From Streptomyces sp. Ru62 (GTDB lineage: Bacteria > Actinomycetota > Actinomycetes > Streptomycetales > Streptomycetaceae): a DNA stretch of 64,000 bases. The notes under the pieces were generated by a model, which had not been told where the DNA came from, ran no database searches, and saw only the letters and a program-made list of their open reading frames with translations. The translations under genes and the position numbers were made by a program. Numbering within the stretch: the first letter of the stretch is position 1; the number at the start of each line of letters is the position of its first letter. The DNA lies in NCBI RefSeq assembly GCF_002920615.1, contig NZ_PQSU01000010.1, positions 202,355 through 266,354 on the forward strand, read 5' to 3'. Of this stretch, positions 16,931-24,921 are shown in pieces.

Positions 16931-18208
16931 CCTCCGGCACCCGCTCCCCGCCACCCCGACTCGGCACCCACCGACCCCGCTCCGGCTGCTTCCCCGGGAG
17001 CACCGACGGACCGCCGCACCGATGGCGCACCGGCGCCTGGGCAGGCAGCGAATCCCCGTGCGGGGCGTGTGTCCGCGTCGGGGCAGGTGCGGGAGCCTCG
17101 CGAGGGTGGTGCGTCCGCGCCGGGGCAGGTGCGGGGCCCCCGTGCGGGTGGGATGTCCGCGTCCGGGCGGGCAGCGAATCCCGGTACGGGTGGCGTGCCG
17201 CTGCCTGGACAGGCGGGGGACCCCCGCATGGGTGGGGTGTCCGCGCCCGGGCAGGCAGCGGGGGGTGTCGTCCCGCCGCCCGGGCCGGTGAGCGATCAGG
17301 CCGTGGCCGGGGCCTGGTCCCCCATGGCTCCCGCTCATCCCGTGCGTCCCGCTCCCGACCCCGCTCACTCCTGGGGGGCCGGAACCGACGGGCGGCCGCT
17401 CGTGTCGTTCGGGGAGCCCGAGGGGTTCGGGGGGTTCGGGGGGCGGGCGCGTCCCCGGGTCGGGGCGCGCACCGTCGCCGCCGCTGCCTGCCTCGTGCTC
17501 GGGCTCGGGCTCATCGGTGGTGCCGCGACCGGCAGTTGGCTCACCGGGGACGGCGGGACGGACGGCGCCGGGAACGCCTTCGGCACCGCCCGGACCCTCT
17601 GGCACAGCGTGCCCGTGGACGAACTGTTCCCGCCCACCGTCGAGGGCACGGGCGCCGGCCCCGGCGGCGCCGACCGCACCTGGACCAGGATCGCCGTCGC
17701 CCGGGACAGCGGCTGCGCCCACGCCTTCGACCCGCTGTTGCACAAGGCCCTCGCCCCGGTCGGCTGCCAGCGACTGCTGCGCGCCACCTACACCGACGCC
17801 ACCCAGACCTACGTCACCACCGTCGGCCTGCTGTTCACCAAGGCCGACCCCGCCGCCATGTCCGCGCTCGCCGCCCGCTTCCGCGACGAACACCTCGACA
17901 GCCGCGCCGACCTGATGCCCCGGCCGTACGCCGCCGCCGGCACGGCCGCCGCCGGGTTCGGCGACCGGCAGCGGGCCTCGTGGACGGTCTCGGTCCTCAC
18001 CGACGCCCCCGTCGTCGCCTACGCCGTCTCCGGCTGGGCCGACGGCCGTACCGTCGACACCCCCCAGCCCGCCGCGGACGCCGTCCGCTCCGGCGCCACC
18101 ACGGCACCGGCCCAGGCCGGCCTCGGCAACGAGGCCCAGGGCCTGGCCGACCGCATCGAACGGCGCCTGCGCAAGACCGTCGGCACGGCCACGGAGAAGC
18201 CTTCATGA
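16919..18208 (+). CDS. Proline/glycine-rich single-pass membrane protein
   Basis: The open frame from 16919 encodes 429 residues: a disordered Gly/Pro/Ala-rich region with imperfect repeats of about 15-19 residues (SAPGQ, SASGQ, GGVSAPGQAA), one membrane segment (AACLVLGLGLIGGAATGSWL, about residues 190-209), and an extracytoplasmic domain of about 220 residues containing two cysteines. ATG 16919 has no ribosome binding site and is probably not the true start (see the upstream segment). Its stop overlaps the ATG of the mycosin-like protease, so the two are translationally coupled and likely act together at the membrane. I do not recognise the extracytoplasmic domain. Confidence 0.7.
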   Translation: MPPRPPAPAPRHPDSAPTDPAPAASPGAPTDRRTDGAPAPGQAANPRAGRVSASGQVREPREGGASAPGQVRGPRAGGMSASGRAANPGTGGVPLPGQAGDPRMGGVSAPGQAAGGVVPPPGPVSDQAVAGAWSPMAPAHPVRPAPDPAHSWGAGTDGRPLVSFGEPEGFGGFGGRARPRVGARTVAAAACLVLGLGLIGGAATGSWLTGDGGTDGAGNAFGTARTLWHSVPVDELFPPTVEGTGAGPGGADRTWTRIAVARDSGCAHAFDPLLHKALAPVGCQRLLRATYTDATQTYVTTVGLLFTKADPAAMSALAARFRDEHLDSRADLMPRPYAAAGTAAAGFGDRQRASWTVSVLTDAPVVAYAVSGWADGRTVDTPQPAADAVRSGATTAPAQAGLGNEAQGLADRIERRLRKTVGTATEKPS

Positions 18209-19374
18209 AGCACCCGGCCCAGCACGCCGCCAAGGCGGCGGTGAGCCTGCTGCTCGCCGTCCCCCTCGCCCTGCTGCCGTCCGCCGCCCACGCCGACGGC
18301 ATCCGCGCCCAGCAGTGGGGCCTCACCGCCCTCCACCTGGACGATGCCTGGCGGACCACCAAGGGCCGCGGCGTCACCGTGGCCGTCCTGGACACCGGCG
18401 TCGAGGCCGGCCATCCGGACCTCGACGGCAACGTGCTGCCCGACAAGGACATGATCGGCTTCGGCGCCGGACCCGGCGACCGCACCTGGGCCCGGCACGG
18501 CACCGCCATGGCCGGCATCATCGCGGGGCACGGCCACGGTCCCGGCGGCACCGACGGCGTCATGGGCGTCGCCCCCGAGGCGAAGATCCTGCCGGTCCGG
18601 GTGATCCTGGAGGACGGTGACCCCGCCCGCGCCAAGGCCCGCACCACCCGCGGCGGCGCCCTCGCCGACGGCATCCGCTGGGCCGCCGACCACGGCGCCG
18701 ACGTCATCAACCTCTCCCTCGGCGACGACTCGAACTCGGCCCATCCCGAACCCGGCGAGGACGAGGCGGTGCAGTACGCCCTGAAGAAGGGCGTGGTCGT
18801 CGTCGCCTCCGCGGGCAACGGCGGCGACAAGGGCGACCACGTCTCCTACCCGGCCGCCTACCCGGGCGTCATCGCCGCGACCGCCGTGGACAAGTACGGC
18901 ACCCGCGCCGCCTTCTCCACCCGCCGCTGGTACGCGGCCGTGAGCGCGCCCGGCGTCGATGTCGTCATCGCCGACCCCGACCACAAGTACTACGCGGGCT
19001 GGGGCACCAGCGCCGCCTCGGCCTTCGTCTCCGGCGCGGCGGCCCTGGTCAAGGCCGCCCACCCCGGCCTTTCCCCCGCCCAGATCAAGAAGCTCCTGGA
19101 GGACACCGCGCGGGACGCCCCGGTCGGCGGCCGGGACGACTCCCGGGGGTTCGGCATGATCGACCCGGCGGCGGCCCTGAGGGCGGCCGCCCGGGTCGAA
19201 CCCCGGGGCCTGAAGGCCGCGTCCTACGGCGAGAAGTACTTCGGCGCCGGCCCGGACACCCCCAGGGCCACGAGCGGCCCCTCCGACTGGGCGGCACCGC
19301 TCGCGGGAGGCGCGGGCGGGGTCCTGCTGGTGGCCGGGGTGATTCTGTGGCGGGGCCGCCGACACGCGGCCTGA
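18205..19374 (+). CDS. Mycosin-like S8 serine protease
   Basis: A 389-residue subtilisin-family protease. A signal peptide covers residues 1-30 (ends AAHA-DG). The catalytic triad is D63 in AVLDTGV, H98 in RHGTAMAG and S269 in WGTSAASAFVSG, with N205 as the oxyanion residue. A C-terminal membrane helix (about 365-383) with RGRR anchors it, so the protease faces outward. This architecture is that of the mycosins of type VII secretion systems, but no WXG100, EccC or other secretion gene is near. ATGA overlap with the upstream gene. Confidence 0.9.
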   Translation: MKHPAQHAAKAAVSLLLAVPLALLPSAAHADGIRAQQWGLTALHLDDAWRTTKGRGVTVAVLDTGVEAGHPDLDGNVLPDKDMIGFGAGPGDRTWARHGTAMAGIIAGHGHGPGGTDGVMGVAPEAKILPVRVILEDGDPARAKARTTRGGALADGIRWAADHGADVINLSLGDDSNSAHPEPGEDEAVQYALKKGVVVVASAGNGGDKGDHVSYPAAYPGVIAATAVDKYGTRAAFSTRRWYAAVSAPGVDVVIADPDHKYYAGWGTSAASAFVSGAAALVKAAHPGLSPAQIKKLLEDTARDAPVGGRDDSRGFGMIDPAAALRAAARVEPRGLKAASYGEKYFGAGPDTPRATSGPSDWAAPLAGGAGGVLLVAGVILWRGRRHAA

Positions 19375-19378
19375 GCCG

Positions 19379-20566
19379 CTATCCGGCGATGTACCCGATC
19401 TCCGGGTAGCGCGGTGCGGCGCCGTCCAGCAGGTGCCCGGCGTCGGGGCGGCCTCGCAACTGGAGGTCGAAGAAGGCCCGCACCGTGGCCCGTACGGCCG
19501 CCACCGCCCGGTCGGCGGGGATCGTGCCGGCCTGCAGCTGCTGCCGCACCACCTCCGGGACCTGGGGCGCGATGGCCACGAGGTCCGTGTAGGAGTTGTG
19601 GTCGGCGTCCGCGAGCCGCAGGCAGCGGCGCCAGCCGCGCAGTCGCTCCCAGAACGGGTGCCAGGTCGGGTCCTGGTCCATGCCGTCGTGCACGGCTGTG
19701 TCCATCAGCAGGAACGGCCGGTCGAGACCGTGCTCGACCACCGGCCCGTACAGCGCGCCGTCCAGGTCGATGCCGGCCCGCACCCGCTCGTCCCGGTACA
19801 TGACGGCCGCCGACGCGGCACCGCCCCTGGAGTGCCCGAACGCGCCGGTCCGCGTGAGGTCCAGGCTCCCGCACAGACCGCGGGGCAGCGGGCGCCGCTG
19901 TGCGTCAGGATTGCCGCCCCGGTTCACGACGGCCAGCTGGTCGAGCACGAACCGCAGGTCGTCGACGCGCACCGCGACCGCCTCCGCCCGGCCGGCCGGA
20001 TCCGGCTCGGGGCGGGTCACGACGCGGCCGTCGGGGAACTCCACCTCCCCCGAGTCGTACGGGTGGTCCACCGTGACCACCACGTACCCCCAGGACACCA
20101 GGTCCTCGACGACGAGGGTGTTGAACGTGCGGTCCGAGGTGTAGCCCGGCGAGTACAGCAGCACCGGCCGGCGGCCCGGCCTGGCCGGCGCCCGGTCCGC
20201 GCTGTGCGTCCACGGCAGCGCGTAACCGTCCACCGCGCCGCCGAAGCGGGCCTTCACCGCCCGCTCGGCACCGGACGGCAGCCACGGCAGCGGCGCGTGA
20301 CCACGTACGTCGGCGGCCGGGTAGTGCACGGTCACCATCAGCTCACGCGGCTCTCCCGTGTCCGACCGGGGTTCGGTCCGCGACCGGTCGACCAGGTGCA
20401 GCTCCACGGCGCCCACCGGTGCGGGCCCGGTCGGTCCGGCCAGCCGGATGGGGATGAGGCCGGCCGCCGAGGCGCGTCCGGGAGCCGACAGGGGAACGGC
20501 GACGGCTGCGACGGCCCCGAGGCCACCGGCTATGAGGGATCGGCGAGTGGGGCGTACGGGAGGCAC
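19379..20566 (-). CDS. Secreted alpha/beta hydrolase (lipase/PAF-acetylhydrolase-like)
   Basis: A 395-residue hydrolase. The N-terminus PTRRSLIAGGLGAVAAVAVPL looks like a twin-arginine signal with cleavage near ASAAG (about residue 35). GHSRGG with serine near residue 246 is the nucleophile elbow, and ADHNSYTD near the end probably carries the histidine. The lid-rich insertion and MDTAVHDG resemble chlorophyllase/PAF-acetylhydrolase-like esterases. GTG 20566 follows GGAAGGAG. It is convergent with the protease gene with almost no gap. The substrate is probably a lipid or polyester, but this is inference. Confidence 0.87.
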   Translation of the reverse strand: MPPVRPTRRSLIAGGLGAVAAVAVPLSAPGRASAAGLIPIRLAGPTGPAPVGAVELHLVDRSRTEPRSDTGEPRELMVTVHYPAADVRGHAPLPWLPSGAERAVKARFGGAVDGYALPWTHSADRAPARPGRRPVLLYSPGYTSDRTFNTLVVEDLVSWGYVVVTVDHPYDSGEVEFPDGRVVTRPEPDPAGRAEAVAVRVDDLRFVLDQLAVVNRGGNPDAQRRPLPRGLCGSLDLTRTGAFGHSRGGAASAAVMYRDERVRAGIDLDGALYGPVVEHGLDRPFLLMDTAVHDGMDQDPTWHPFWERLRGWRRCLRLADADHNSYTDLVAIAPQVPEVVRQQLQAGTIPADRAVAAVRATVRAFFDLQLRGRPDAGHLLDGAAPRYPEIGYIAG

Positions 20567-20651
20567 CGGGCTCCTTCCGCGGCCGGACGCCGGCTCGGCA
20601 GACTATTGGCCGGCGTCCGGGCCTGCTCATCGTCAAGTCCCTTGCAGGCTA

Positions 20652-20707
20652 GATCATTTGGTCGACGGCAACTGGACCTTTTACGGCCGAACGCGATGGA
20701 TCATTTG
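20652..20707. repeat. Short direct repeat GATCATTTG
   Basis: GATCATTTG occurs at 20652-20660 and 20699-20707, followed by GTCG or TCG, in an AT-richer gap. The second copy includes the stop of the serine hydrolase gene. Function unknown; it could be a remnant of a duplication. Confidence 0.5.
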
Positions 20708-21651
20708 TCGCCAAACGCCCCTACCGCCGCCTTCGCCGCCTCCTCCACCAGGGAGATCCCCCGCGCCTGGCTCGCCGTGCCGTCCGACAGCACCGCGACC
20801 AGGTAGTCGGTCCCGTCCACCGTCACCCGGCCGATACTGTTGACGTCCCACAACCCGGTCGTGCTGCGCGGCAGCCACCCGTTCTTCAGCGCCCAGGAGT
20901 TGCCCTCGGCGGCGGCCGACACACCCCACTGCTGATCGGGCTCGACGGACTTCATCAGCCCCTGCAGATACGTCCGGGAGGCCGCGCTCAGCTTCGAGTC
21001 CTCCTCGAACACCTGCTGGAGGAGGACCAGTTGGTCCGACGCGGTGGTCCGGGTCAGCCCCCACAGCTCACCGTCCCCGCCGGAGGTGTCCGTCAGCCCG
21101 AAGCGCTCGTTCGCCGCGTCCAGCCCGGCCGCCCGCCCGATCGCGTGCCACAGCGCCGTCGCCGAGGCGTTGTCGCTGTTCTCGATCATCCTGGTGGCGT
21201 ACGCCCGCTCCTGCGCCGTCAGCCGTCGGCCCGCGTCCTGCGCCTGGAGCAGCAGCGCGGCCAGGATGTCGACCTTGACGATGCTCGCCGTGTCGAAGGA
21301 GGCGTCGCCGTACACGGCGCTCTCCCCGGACCCGGGTGCCAGCACCGCCGCCGACACCCGCGCGCCCGACGGCACCTCGACCCCCGCCATCGCGGCACTC
21401 AGAACCGCTTTCCGGTCCACCGCCGCCGGCTCCCGCACGGACGCCTCCTCTCCGGCCCCGGCCGAGGCGGTGACCGAGGGCGCCGCCGCCGACGATACGG
21501 CCCCGGCTCCGGCCCGCGCCCGGCCCTTCACGTAGACCGTGCCGCCGGCGGTGACCCCGCCCACGGCGACGACGGCGAGCGCGGTGCACAGCAAGGCACG
21601 GCGCCGGGACGGGCGCGCACGGCGGCCACGGCGGGCTCTGGAGGACTCCAT
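20701..21651 (-). CDS. Secreted class A beta-lactamase-like serine hydrolase
   Basis: A 316-residue protein with an N-terminal membrane segment (about residues 19-40) after an arginine-rich stretch, so anchored or exported. S123-I-V-K126 is the SxxK active site, S159-D160-N161 the SDN motif, and K256-N257-G258 stands where KTG is usual. This is the penicillin-recognising fold. The usual deacylating glutamate of true class A enzymes is not obvious, so it could be a peptidoglycan-acting hydrolase or a non-resistance homologue. Divergent from the SseB-like gene. Confidence 0.85.
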   Translation of the reverse strand: MESSRARRGRRARPSRRRALLCTALAVVAVGGVTAGGTVYVKGRARAGAGAVSSAAAPSVTASAGAGEEASVREPAAVDRKAVLSAAMAGVEVPSGARVSAAVLAPGSGESAVYGDASFDTASIVKVDILAALLLQAQDAGRRLTAQERAYATRMIENSDNASATALWHAIGRAAGLDAANERFGLTDTSGGDGELWGLTRTTASDQLVLLQQVFEEDSKLSAASRTYLQGLMKSVEPDQQWGVSAAAEGNSWALKNGWLPRSTTGLWDVNSIGRVTVDGTDYLVAVLSDGTASQARGISLVEEAAKAAVGAFGDK

Positions 21652-21800
21652 GCCGCGATGCTCGGGGCCAGGGCTGTGCGCCCTGTTAGGCGAAGGTTAG
21701 AGCCGGGTCAGGGAAAACTGAGATTCCTGTGAACGCGGTGACGCCGGGGTTTCCGGCCCCGCACAAGCCCAGCAGTTTCCCCCCTATAGGGTCGGGGACC

Positions 21801-22562
21801 GTGGCGAACAAGAACATTCCCGACCCCGGCTTCTCCGACGACGACGGCTCCGCCGACCCCAGGCTGAGCGCGGCGCTGGCCGCCTGGGCCGAGGACCGCA
21901 GCGCCCTCGGGCCCGTCCTGGAGGCGCTCAGGGGAGCCCGTCTGCTGGTCCCCGTCGTCGCCGTGCTCGGCGAGGTCGAGGAGGACGAGAACGGGCTGCG
22001 CCGCGAGAAGACCAGCGACATGGCCGTACCCACCCTGAAGGCCGGCGACCGCACCGCGCTGCCCGCCTTCACCTCCACCGACTCCCTCGCCCGCTGGGAC
22101 CCCGCGGCCCGCCCGGTCGCCGTGCCCCTGCACCAGGCCCTCCAGGCCGCGGCGCACGAGAAGGCGGACACGGTTGTGCTCGACCTCGCCGGACCGGTGC
22201 CCTTCGAACTGACCGGCCCGGCGCTGCTCGCCCTCGCCGAGGGCCGCACCAGCATCGACCCGCTCGCCGACCCCGCCGTGGTGGGGGCCGTCCGTACGGC
22301 GGTGGCGGCGGAGCCCGCCGTGCTGCGCGCCCACCTCGGGCCCGGACAGGCCGACGGCACCCTCGCCCTCGTCCTCGACCCGGCCGCGCCGCCCGCCGAG
22401 GCCGCCCGCGCTGTCGCCGAGCGGCTGGCGGCCGACGAAACACTGCGGGCCCGCCTGGTGCGCGGTCTCGACCTGGCACTGCTGCCGGCCGGGACCACGC
22501 CTCCGGGCGAGCCCTTGTACGTGAAGGATCAGGTCGGTCGTGAGGGAGCGGGTCAGCCGTAG
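21801..22562 (+). CDS. SseB family protein
   Basis: A 253-residue soluble protein of the SseB/enhanced serine sensitivity family. The core LRGARLLVPVVAVLGEV, VPTLKAGDRTALPAFTSTDSLARWDP and ALQAAAHEKADTVVLDLAGP is characteristic of the N-terminal SseB domain. The molecular role is unclear; in actinobacteria it lies next to infC. GTG 21801 has GGGGACC upstream and a TATAGG -10-like sequence shortly before. Its last 10 nt overlap the convergent DUF1844 gene. Confidence 0.85.
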   Translation: MANKNIPDPGFSDDDGSADPRLSAALAAWAEDRSALGPVLEALRGARLLVPVVAVLGEVEEDENGLRREKTSDMAVPTLKAGDRTALPAFTSTDSLARWDPAARPVAVPLHQALQAAAHEKADTVVLDLAGPVPFELTGPALLALAEGRTSIDPLADPAVVGAVRTAVAAEPAVLRAHLGPGQADGTLALVLDPAAPPAEAARAVAERLAADETLRARLVRGLDLALLPAGTTPPGEPLYVKDQVGREGAGQP

Positions 22563-22927
22563 ATCGGGCCGGTGTACTTCTCGCCCGGCCCCTGGCCCGG
22601 CTCGTCCGGGACGATCGACGCCTCGCGGAACGCGAGCTGGAGCGACTTCAGGCCGTCGCGCAGCGGAGCCGCGTGGAAGGAGCTGATCTCGGTCGCGCTC
22701 GCGTCCAGCAGACCGGCGAGCGCGGTGATCAGCTTGCGGGCCTCGTCCAGGTCCTTGTACTTCTCGCCCTCCTCGCTCAGCCCGAGCTTCACGGCGGCGG
22801 CGCTCATCAGGTTGACTGAGACCGTCACGATCACCTCGACGGCGGGGACCTCGGCGATGTCCCGGGTCATCGCGTCGAAGTCGGGGACCTCTGAAGACTC
22901 AGCAGACTCGGCAGGGGTGTCACTCAT
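22553..22927 (-). CDS. DUF1844 domain-containing protein
   Basis: A 124-residue acidic protein with VSVNLMSAAAVKLGLSEEG, DLDEARKLITALAGLLDA and the C-terminal tail GPGEKYTGPIYG, a recognised small family of unknown function that is conserved beside infC in Streptomyces. ATG 22927 (MSDTPAES) is preferred; ATG 22939 (MVWGMSD) is possible. It is convergent with the SseB-like gene and divergent from infC. Confidence 0.85.
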   Translation of the reverse strand: MSDTPAESAESSEVPDFDAMTRDIAEVPAVEVIVTVSVNLMSAAAVKLGLSEEGEKYKDLDEARKLITALAGLLDASATEISSFHAAPLRDGLKSLQLAFREASIVPDEPGQGPGEKYTGPIYG

Positions 22928-23291
22928 GCCCCACACCATAGGTGGTCGCGCCCGGCGCCCCTGAATTCGCCCTTGTCAAGCGACCCTGCTAATCTGGAGG
23001 ACGACCGGCTGGACATGACTGTGTCCGGCCCACAAGTGGAGGCTCCGATCTCCCACCTGACCGTCCCCCGGGACGGCGGGTCATCCGGTCAGGCGGCCCC
23101 CATCGTTCCGTACGGACGATGGAGTCGCCCGAAAGCGCGCCCCGCGGCATCGCGGCGGTGCTCCGGTTGTTTGGAGCCCCGCCTGTGATCGTCCGGGGCA
23201 TTTTTTGTGCTTCGGCGCGGTTAGGTCTAACGAAAAGAGACGTTACGCGGCTGTCCGCCAGACCGCCGTGTGGTGCTACCGAGGAGGATCC
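22928..23291 (+). promoter_or_regulatory. infC leader region
   Basis: The 364-nt gap is the promoter and long leader of infC-rpmI-rplT. TAATCT at 22990-22995 is a candidate -10. Several hairpins follow: a near-palindrome at 23102-23120, CCGCG/CGCGG at 23142-23155, and the mutually exclusive pair at 23160-23206. A small open frame at 22973-23188 lacks a ribosome binding site and normal codon usage. Autoregulation of this operon through its leader is known in other bacteria. Confidence 0.6.
23176..23206 (+). terminator. Attenuator-like terminator before infC
   Basis: GCCCCG (23176-23181) and CGGGGC (23194-23199) form a GC stem followed directly by A and six T. A competing hairpin GCTCC/GGAGC (23160-23164, 23173-23177) shares its last two bases with the first arm, so only one can fold. 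U-tract terminators are rare in this genus, which makes regulation likely. Confidence 0.65.
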
Positions 23292-23930
23292 ATCAGCGCC
23301 GAGCCCCGCATCAACGACCGGATTCGCGTTCCCGAGGTGCGACTTGTCGGTCCCAGTGGCGAGCAGGTCGGCATCGTGCCGCTCGCGAAGGCACTGGAGC
23401 TTGCGCAGGAGTACGACCTGGACCTGGTCGAGGTCGCGGCGAACGCCCGTCCGCCCGTGTGCAAGCTCATGGACTACGGGAAGTTCAAGTACGAGTCGGC
23501 CATGAAGGCCCGTGAGGCGCGCAAGAACCAGGCGCACACGGTCATCAAGGAGATGAAGCTCCGGCCGAAGATCGACCCGCACGACTATGACACCAAGAAG
23601 GGTCACGTCGTCCGGTTCCTCAAGCAGGGCGACAAGGTCAAGATCACGATCATGTTCCGTGGTCGCGAGCAGTCCCGCCCCGAGCTGGGCTACCGACTGC
23701 TGCAGCGGCTCGCGGAGGACGTCCAGGACCTCGGTTTCGTGGAATCGAACCCGAAGCAGGACGGCCGGAACATGATCATGGTCCTCGGTCCGCACAAGAA
23801 GAAGACCGAGGCGATGGCCGAGGCCCGCCAGGCGCAGGAGGCCCGCAAGGCCGAAGCGAAGGCGAACCCCGGCAAGTCGCAGAACCCTGCCGAGGCTGAG
23901 GCGCCGTCCGAGGAGCCTGCCGAGGCGTGA
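23292..23930 (+). CDS. infC: Translation initiation factor IF-3
   Basis: IF-3 binds the 30S subunit and checks the start codon and initiator tRNA. The protein (about 212 residues) has the N-terminal domain from EPRINDRIRVPEVRLVG, the linker, and the C-terminal domain with MFRGREQSRPELGY, plus an acidic tail rich in Ala/Glu usual in actinobacteria. AGGAGG at 23282-23287 is four bases before an ATC codon at 23292; no ATG/GTG fits that site. GTG 23268 in frame would place the ribosome binding site inside the gene. I therefore call ATC as the start, a non-canonical codon expected for IF-3 autoregulation. Confidence 0.93.
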   Translation: MSAEPRINDRIRVPEVRLVGPSGEQVGIVPLAKALELAQEYDLDLVEVAANARPPVCKLMDYGKFKYESAMKAREARKNQAHTVIKEMKLRPKIDPHDYDTKKGHVVRFLKQGDKVKITIMFRGREQSRPELGYRLLQRLAEDVQDLGFVESNPKQDGRNMIMVLGPHKKKTEAMAEARQAQEARKAEAKANPGKSQNPAEAEAPSEEPAEA

Positions 23931-24053
23931 TCCCGGGGGATGTACGTCGCCGTACGTCCCCGAGGATGTAACCGAAAGAAGAGAGCGACGCTCCATCGTG
24001 CCCGGTTTCACGACCGGGCACCGGAGCGCCACCGACGAGGAGATAACGGCGCT

Positions 24054-24248
24054 ATGCCGAAGAACAAGTCGCACAGCGGTGCCAGCAAGCGCTTCAAGGT
24101 CACCGGCTCCGGCAAGGTGCTCCGTGAGCGCGCCGGCAAGCGCCACCTGCTCGAGCACAAGTCGTCCCGCGTCACGCGTCGCCTCACCGGCAACGCCGAG
24201 ATGGCCCCGGGCGACGCCGCGAAGATCAAGAAGCTTCTCGGCAAGTGA
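24054..24248 (+). CDS. rpmI: 50S ribosomal protein L35
   Basis: The 64-residue basic protein MPKNKSHSGASKRFKVTGSG... is L35, a component of the large ribosomal subunit. It lies between infC and rplT in the universal order. GAGGAG lies about 11 bases before the ATG. Confidence 0.97.
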   Translation: MPKNKSHSGASKRFKVTGSGKVLRERAGKRHLLEHKSSRVTRRLTGNAEMAPGDAAKIKKLLGK

Positions 24249-24344
24249 CGCGGCGGCGCTCTGAGCGCCGTGCGTCGGGACCGGGACCGAATCGATTCCG
24301 GGTCGTGTGAGTACCACCACGACCCCGCTACAAGGAGTTAACAA

Positions 24345-24728
24345 GTGGCACGCGTCAAGCGGGCAGTCAACGCCCACAAGAAGCGCCGGGCGATCCTCGA
24401 GCAGGCTTCCGGCTACCGCGGTCAGCGTTCGCGCCTGTACCGCAAGGCCAAGGAGCAGGTCACCCACTCGCTGGTCTACAACTACAACGACCGCAAGAAG
24501 CGCAAGGGCGACTTCCGTCAGCTGTGGATCCAGCGCATCAACGCCGCTGCCCGCGCCAACGGCATCACCTACAACCGCTTCATCCAGGGTCTGAAGGCCG
24601 CGAACGTCGAGGTCGACCGCAAGATCCTGGCCGAGCTGGCCGTGAACGACGCGAGCGCCTTCGCGGCGCTCGTCGAGGTCGCGCAGAAGGCGCTGCCGTC
24701 GGACGTGAACGCCCCCAAGGCCGCGTGA
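24345..24728 (+). CDS. rplT: 50S ribosomal protein L20
   Basis: The 127-residue basic protein starting MARVKRAVNAHKKRR is L20, an early assembly protein of the large subunit that represses its own operon in several bacteria. YRGQRSRLYRKAKEQV and LWIQRINAAARANGITYNRF are conserved. GTG 24345 follows AAGGAG. It is the last gene of the operon. Confidence 0.98.
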   Translation: MARVKRAVNAHKKRRAILEQASGYRGQRSRLYRKAKEQVTHSLVYNYNDRKKRKGDFRQLWIQRINAAARANGITYNRFIQGLKAANVEVDRKILAELAVNDASAFAALVEVAQKALPSDVNAPKAA

Positions 24729-24761
24729 CGCTGCGCCGGCTCTGAGCCGACGCTCACTGTA

Positions 24762-24800
24762 GGACCCGCAGGCTGTCATGGCTTGCGGGTCCTGTTGTTG
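24762..24800 (+). terminator. Terminator after rplT
   Basis: GGACCCGCA (24762-24770) pairs with TGCGGGTCC (24784-24792), followed by TGTTGTTG, a T-rich tail. Confidence 0.85.
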
Positions 24801-24881
24801 GGGCCCACGGCACGTCGTTCGGCCGGGCCCGTCGTCGTTGCTCGCGCCCACGCGGCGGAGCCGCATACCGACAGAGCCCCC

Positions 24882-24906
24882 CGCCCCTGGAGGGGCGCGA
24901 CCAGTT
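24882..24906. repeat. Partial copy of the dispersed intergenic repeat
   Basis: CGCCCCTGGAGGGGCG followed by CGACCAG matches the core of the repeat near 9465-9495. It sits just upstream of the methyltransferase gene. Confidence 0.6.
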
Positions 24907-24921
24907 GCCGAAGGTAAAAGG

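Noticed and set aside
16423..19374. Type VII secretion locus
   Set aside because: Only a mycosin-like protease and a membrane protein are present; WXG100, EccB, EccC, EccD and EccE are absent.
22973..23188. Possible leader peptide gene before infC
   Set aside because: No ribosome binding site, a TTG start and poor codon usage; more likely untranslated leader.
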